Assembly: GCA_025464125.1 (NCBI GenBank)
Contig: JAODLU010000223.1
Coordinates: 1 to 7,333, forward strand
Source: Microbacteriaceae bacterium
Lineage (GTDB): Bacteria; Actinomycetota; Actinomycetes; Actinomycetales; Microbacteriaceae
Direction: 5' to 3'
DNA: 7,333 nucleotides
The notes under the pieces were generated by a model, which had not been told where the DNA came from, did no database searches, and was given only the letters and a program-made list of their open reading frames with translations. Positions 6,709 through 7,333 of the stretch are shown piece after piece; position 1 is the stretch's first letter, and every line of letters begins with the position of its first letter. The translations under genes and the position numbers were made by a program.

Positions 6709-6714
6709 AGATTA
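6709..6714 (-). promoter_or_regulatory. Candidate -10 element of the SnoaL-like gene
   Basis: TAATCT on the minus strand fits TANNNT and would give a leader of roughly 36 nt. No good -35 is visible at the usual spacing. It lies in the 61-bp gap after the hydrolase stop codon, so the small gene need not depend on upstream transcription. Confidence 0.35.
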
Positions 6715-6727
6715 CCAAAAGGCGAGC

Positions 6728-7333
6728 TCACACGGCCGCCAGGGATTGAGCATACGATTCGGGGCTGCCGTCGGTGTTGGTCCAGAAACCGCCGCGCTGC
6801 CGGTCCCAGTATGAATGGGCCTGGTACCAGATATTCGTGTCAGTGATCCAGGGTCCGGCAGGGTGCAGCTCGCTGACCCGCTGCATGGCCGAATACTGGT
6901 AGGTCGGCACGATGATGGGTCGGGTCGCGTCCACCGCGCGGATTGCCGAAACGACCGCCTGTGCAATCCGCTCCCATACGACGGCGGGGGCCATCGACTG
7001 CTGGCCGTAGCCAAGATCATCGACGTAGAACGGCTGCGTCGAGGTGGCCGTGACACCCTGGAAATTGAGAATGAGATTGGTGATGGATGTCACAGTGCCG
7101 GGTATCGCGACCGTCACCGTCGTCCACTGGTTCTGCGCAAGCGGCACGGCAGAACCGGGGTGCTGCGTGTAGGCCTGGTCCTGCACGGCAGCCACCACCG
7201 AAGCACCTGCGGTGATCGATTTCACCCGCACCACGACCGTTGATCCTGTCGGGGTGAACGTGCCGGGGCGCTGCACCGAGAAGAAGTTGTGCTGGTAGGT
7301 GCCTGTCACTGGCGCGATTCTCAGGGACCTCGT
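6728..7333 (-). CDS. GH5-like glycoside hydrolase with inserted CBM-like segment; 5'-partial, apparently 3'-truncated
   Basis: The frame is open from the right edge (no start visible) for 201 codons to a TGA at 6728-6730; a GTG at 7307-7309 is internal. Fragment residues 1 to about 110 are rich in V, T, S and Q and look like a beta-sandwich, ending FYVDDLGYG, as in carbohydrate-binding modules. Residues about 115-201 resemble barrel strands 5 and 6 of family 5 (cellulase-type) hydrolases: VVWERIAQAVVSAIRAVDATR, then IIVPTYQYS, HPAGPWI and the His-aromatic strand YQAHSYWD (171-178). In actinobacterial GH5 proteins a binding domain can be inserted between the acid/base strand and this segment, which would explain the order. 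The protein stops at SYAQSLAAV, where GH5 enzymes normally continue toward the nucleophile strand (GEFG-like) and strand 8. No other frame in the 61 bp before the next gene restores it. It is therefore probably an inactive remnant or pseudogene. The family call is by pattern only. Confidence 0.68.
   Translation of the reverse strand, partial: TRSLRIAPVTGTYQHNFFSVQRPGTFTPTGSTVVVRVKSITAGASVVAAVQDQAYTQHPGSAVPLAQNQWTTVTVAIPGTVTSITNLILNFQGVTATSTQPFYVDDLGYGQQSMAPAVVWERIAQAVVSAIRAVDATRPIIVPTYQYSAMQRVSELHPAGPWITDTNIWYQAHSYWDRQRGGFWTNTDGSPESYAQSLAAV

Noticed and set aside
6667..6760. A simple frameshift or stop mutation hiding the rest of the hydrolase
   Set aside because: Reading the other minus-strand frames past 6728 gives no GH5-like sequence such as a GEFG strand, and only 61 bp remain before the next gene.
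6349..6846. A 165-codon plus-strand frame across the SnoaL-like gene
   Set aside because: It runs through the opposite gene's coding and control sequence; the minus-strand gene has a fold pattern and a ribosome binding site.
6815..7243. A plus-strand open frame opposite the hydrolase fragment
   Set aside because: The minus-strand frame reads as a recognisable hydrolase; the plus-strand product is rich in R, D, G and H and resembles nothing known.

Overview
The window looks like chromosomal DNA of a high-GC Gram-positive bacterium, most likely an actinomycete of the Microbacteriaceae type. Reasons: strong G/C preference at third codon positions, the pairing of a GlnA2-type glutamine synthetase with glnE, the short (about 580-residue) glutamine-dependent NAD+ synthetase, and TANNNT-like -10 candidates. 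The genus cannot be fixed from the sequence alone.

Layout, left to right. (1) 1-102, plus: the last 33 codons of a LacI-family regulator, cut by the window edge. (2) 111-1850, minus: nadE, glutamine-dependent NAD+ synthetase, convergent with the lacI tail with only 8 bp between stop codons. (3) 1851-1906: a 56-bp divergent control region with two adjacent small palindromes and a -10-like element placed for a leaderless nadE transcript. (4) 1907-3262, plus: a class I glutamine synthetase of the GlnA2 type. (5) 3283-6201, plus: glnE, the bifunctional glutamine synthetase adenylyltransferase/adenylyl-removing enzyme, 20 bp downstream and probably co-transcribed with glnA. (6) 6223-6666, minus: a small SnoaL/NTF2-fold protein, convergent with glnE, with a hairpin in the 21-bp gap. 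(7) 6728-7333, minus: the C-terminal part of a glycoside-hydrolase-like protein entering from the right edge. It carries a beta-rich, carbohydrate-binding-module-like segment followed by half of a GH5-like barrel, then stops before the region where the nucleophile should lie.

Functionally the core is nitrogen assimilation. GlnA and GlnE sit in one transcription unit, and NadE, which uses glutamine as amide donor, is divergent from them. The GlnA here has Trp where adenylylatable enzymes have the target Tyr, so the adjacent GlnE probably acts on another glutamine synthetase (GlnA1) outside the window. GlnA also has a Pro in place of the Asn-264 equivalent and a six-residue insertion just before the Glu-327 flap. 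These features leave open whether it makes glutamine or another gamma-glutamyl amide.

Most of the window is ordinary conserved core genome. I found no CRISPR array, RNA gene, insertion sequence or defence-like cassette, and nothing that I would call a new system. The best leads are the truncated glycoside hydrolase, the substituted GlnA active-site loops, and the compact nadE/glnA divergent region.
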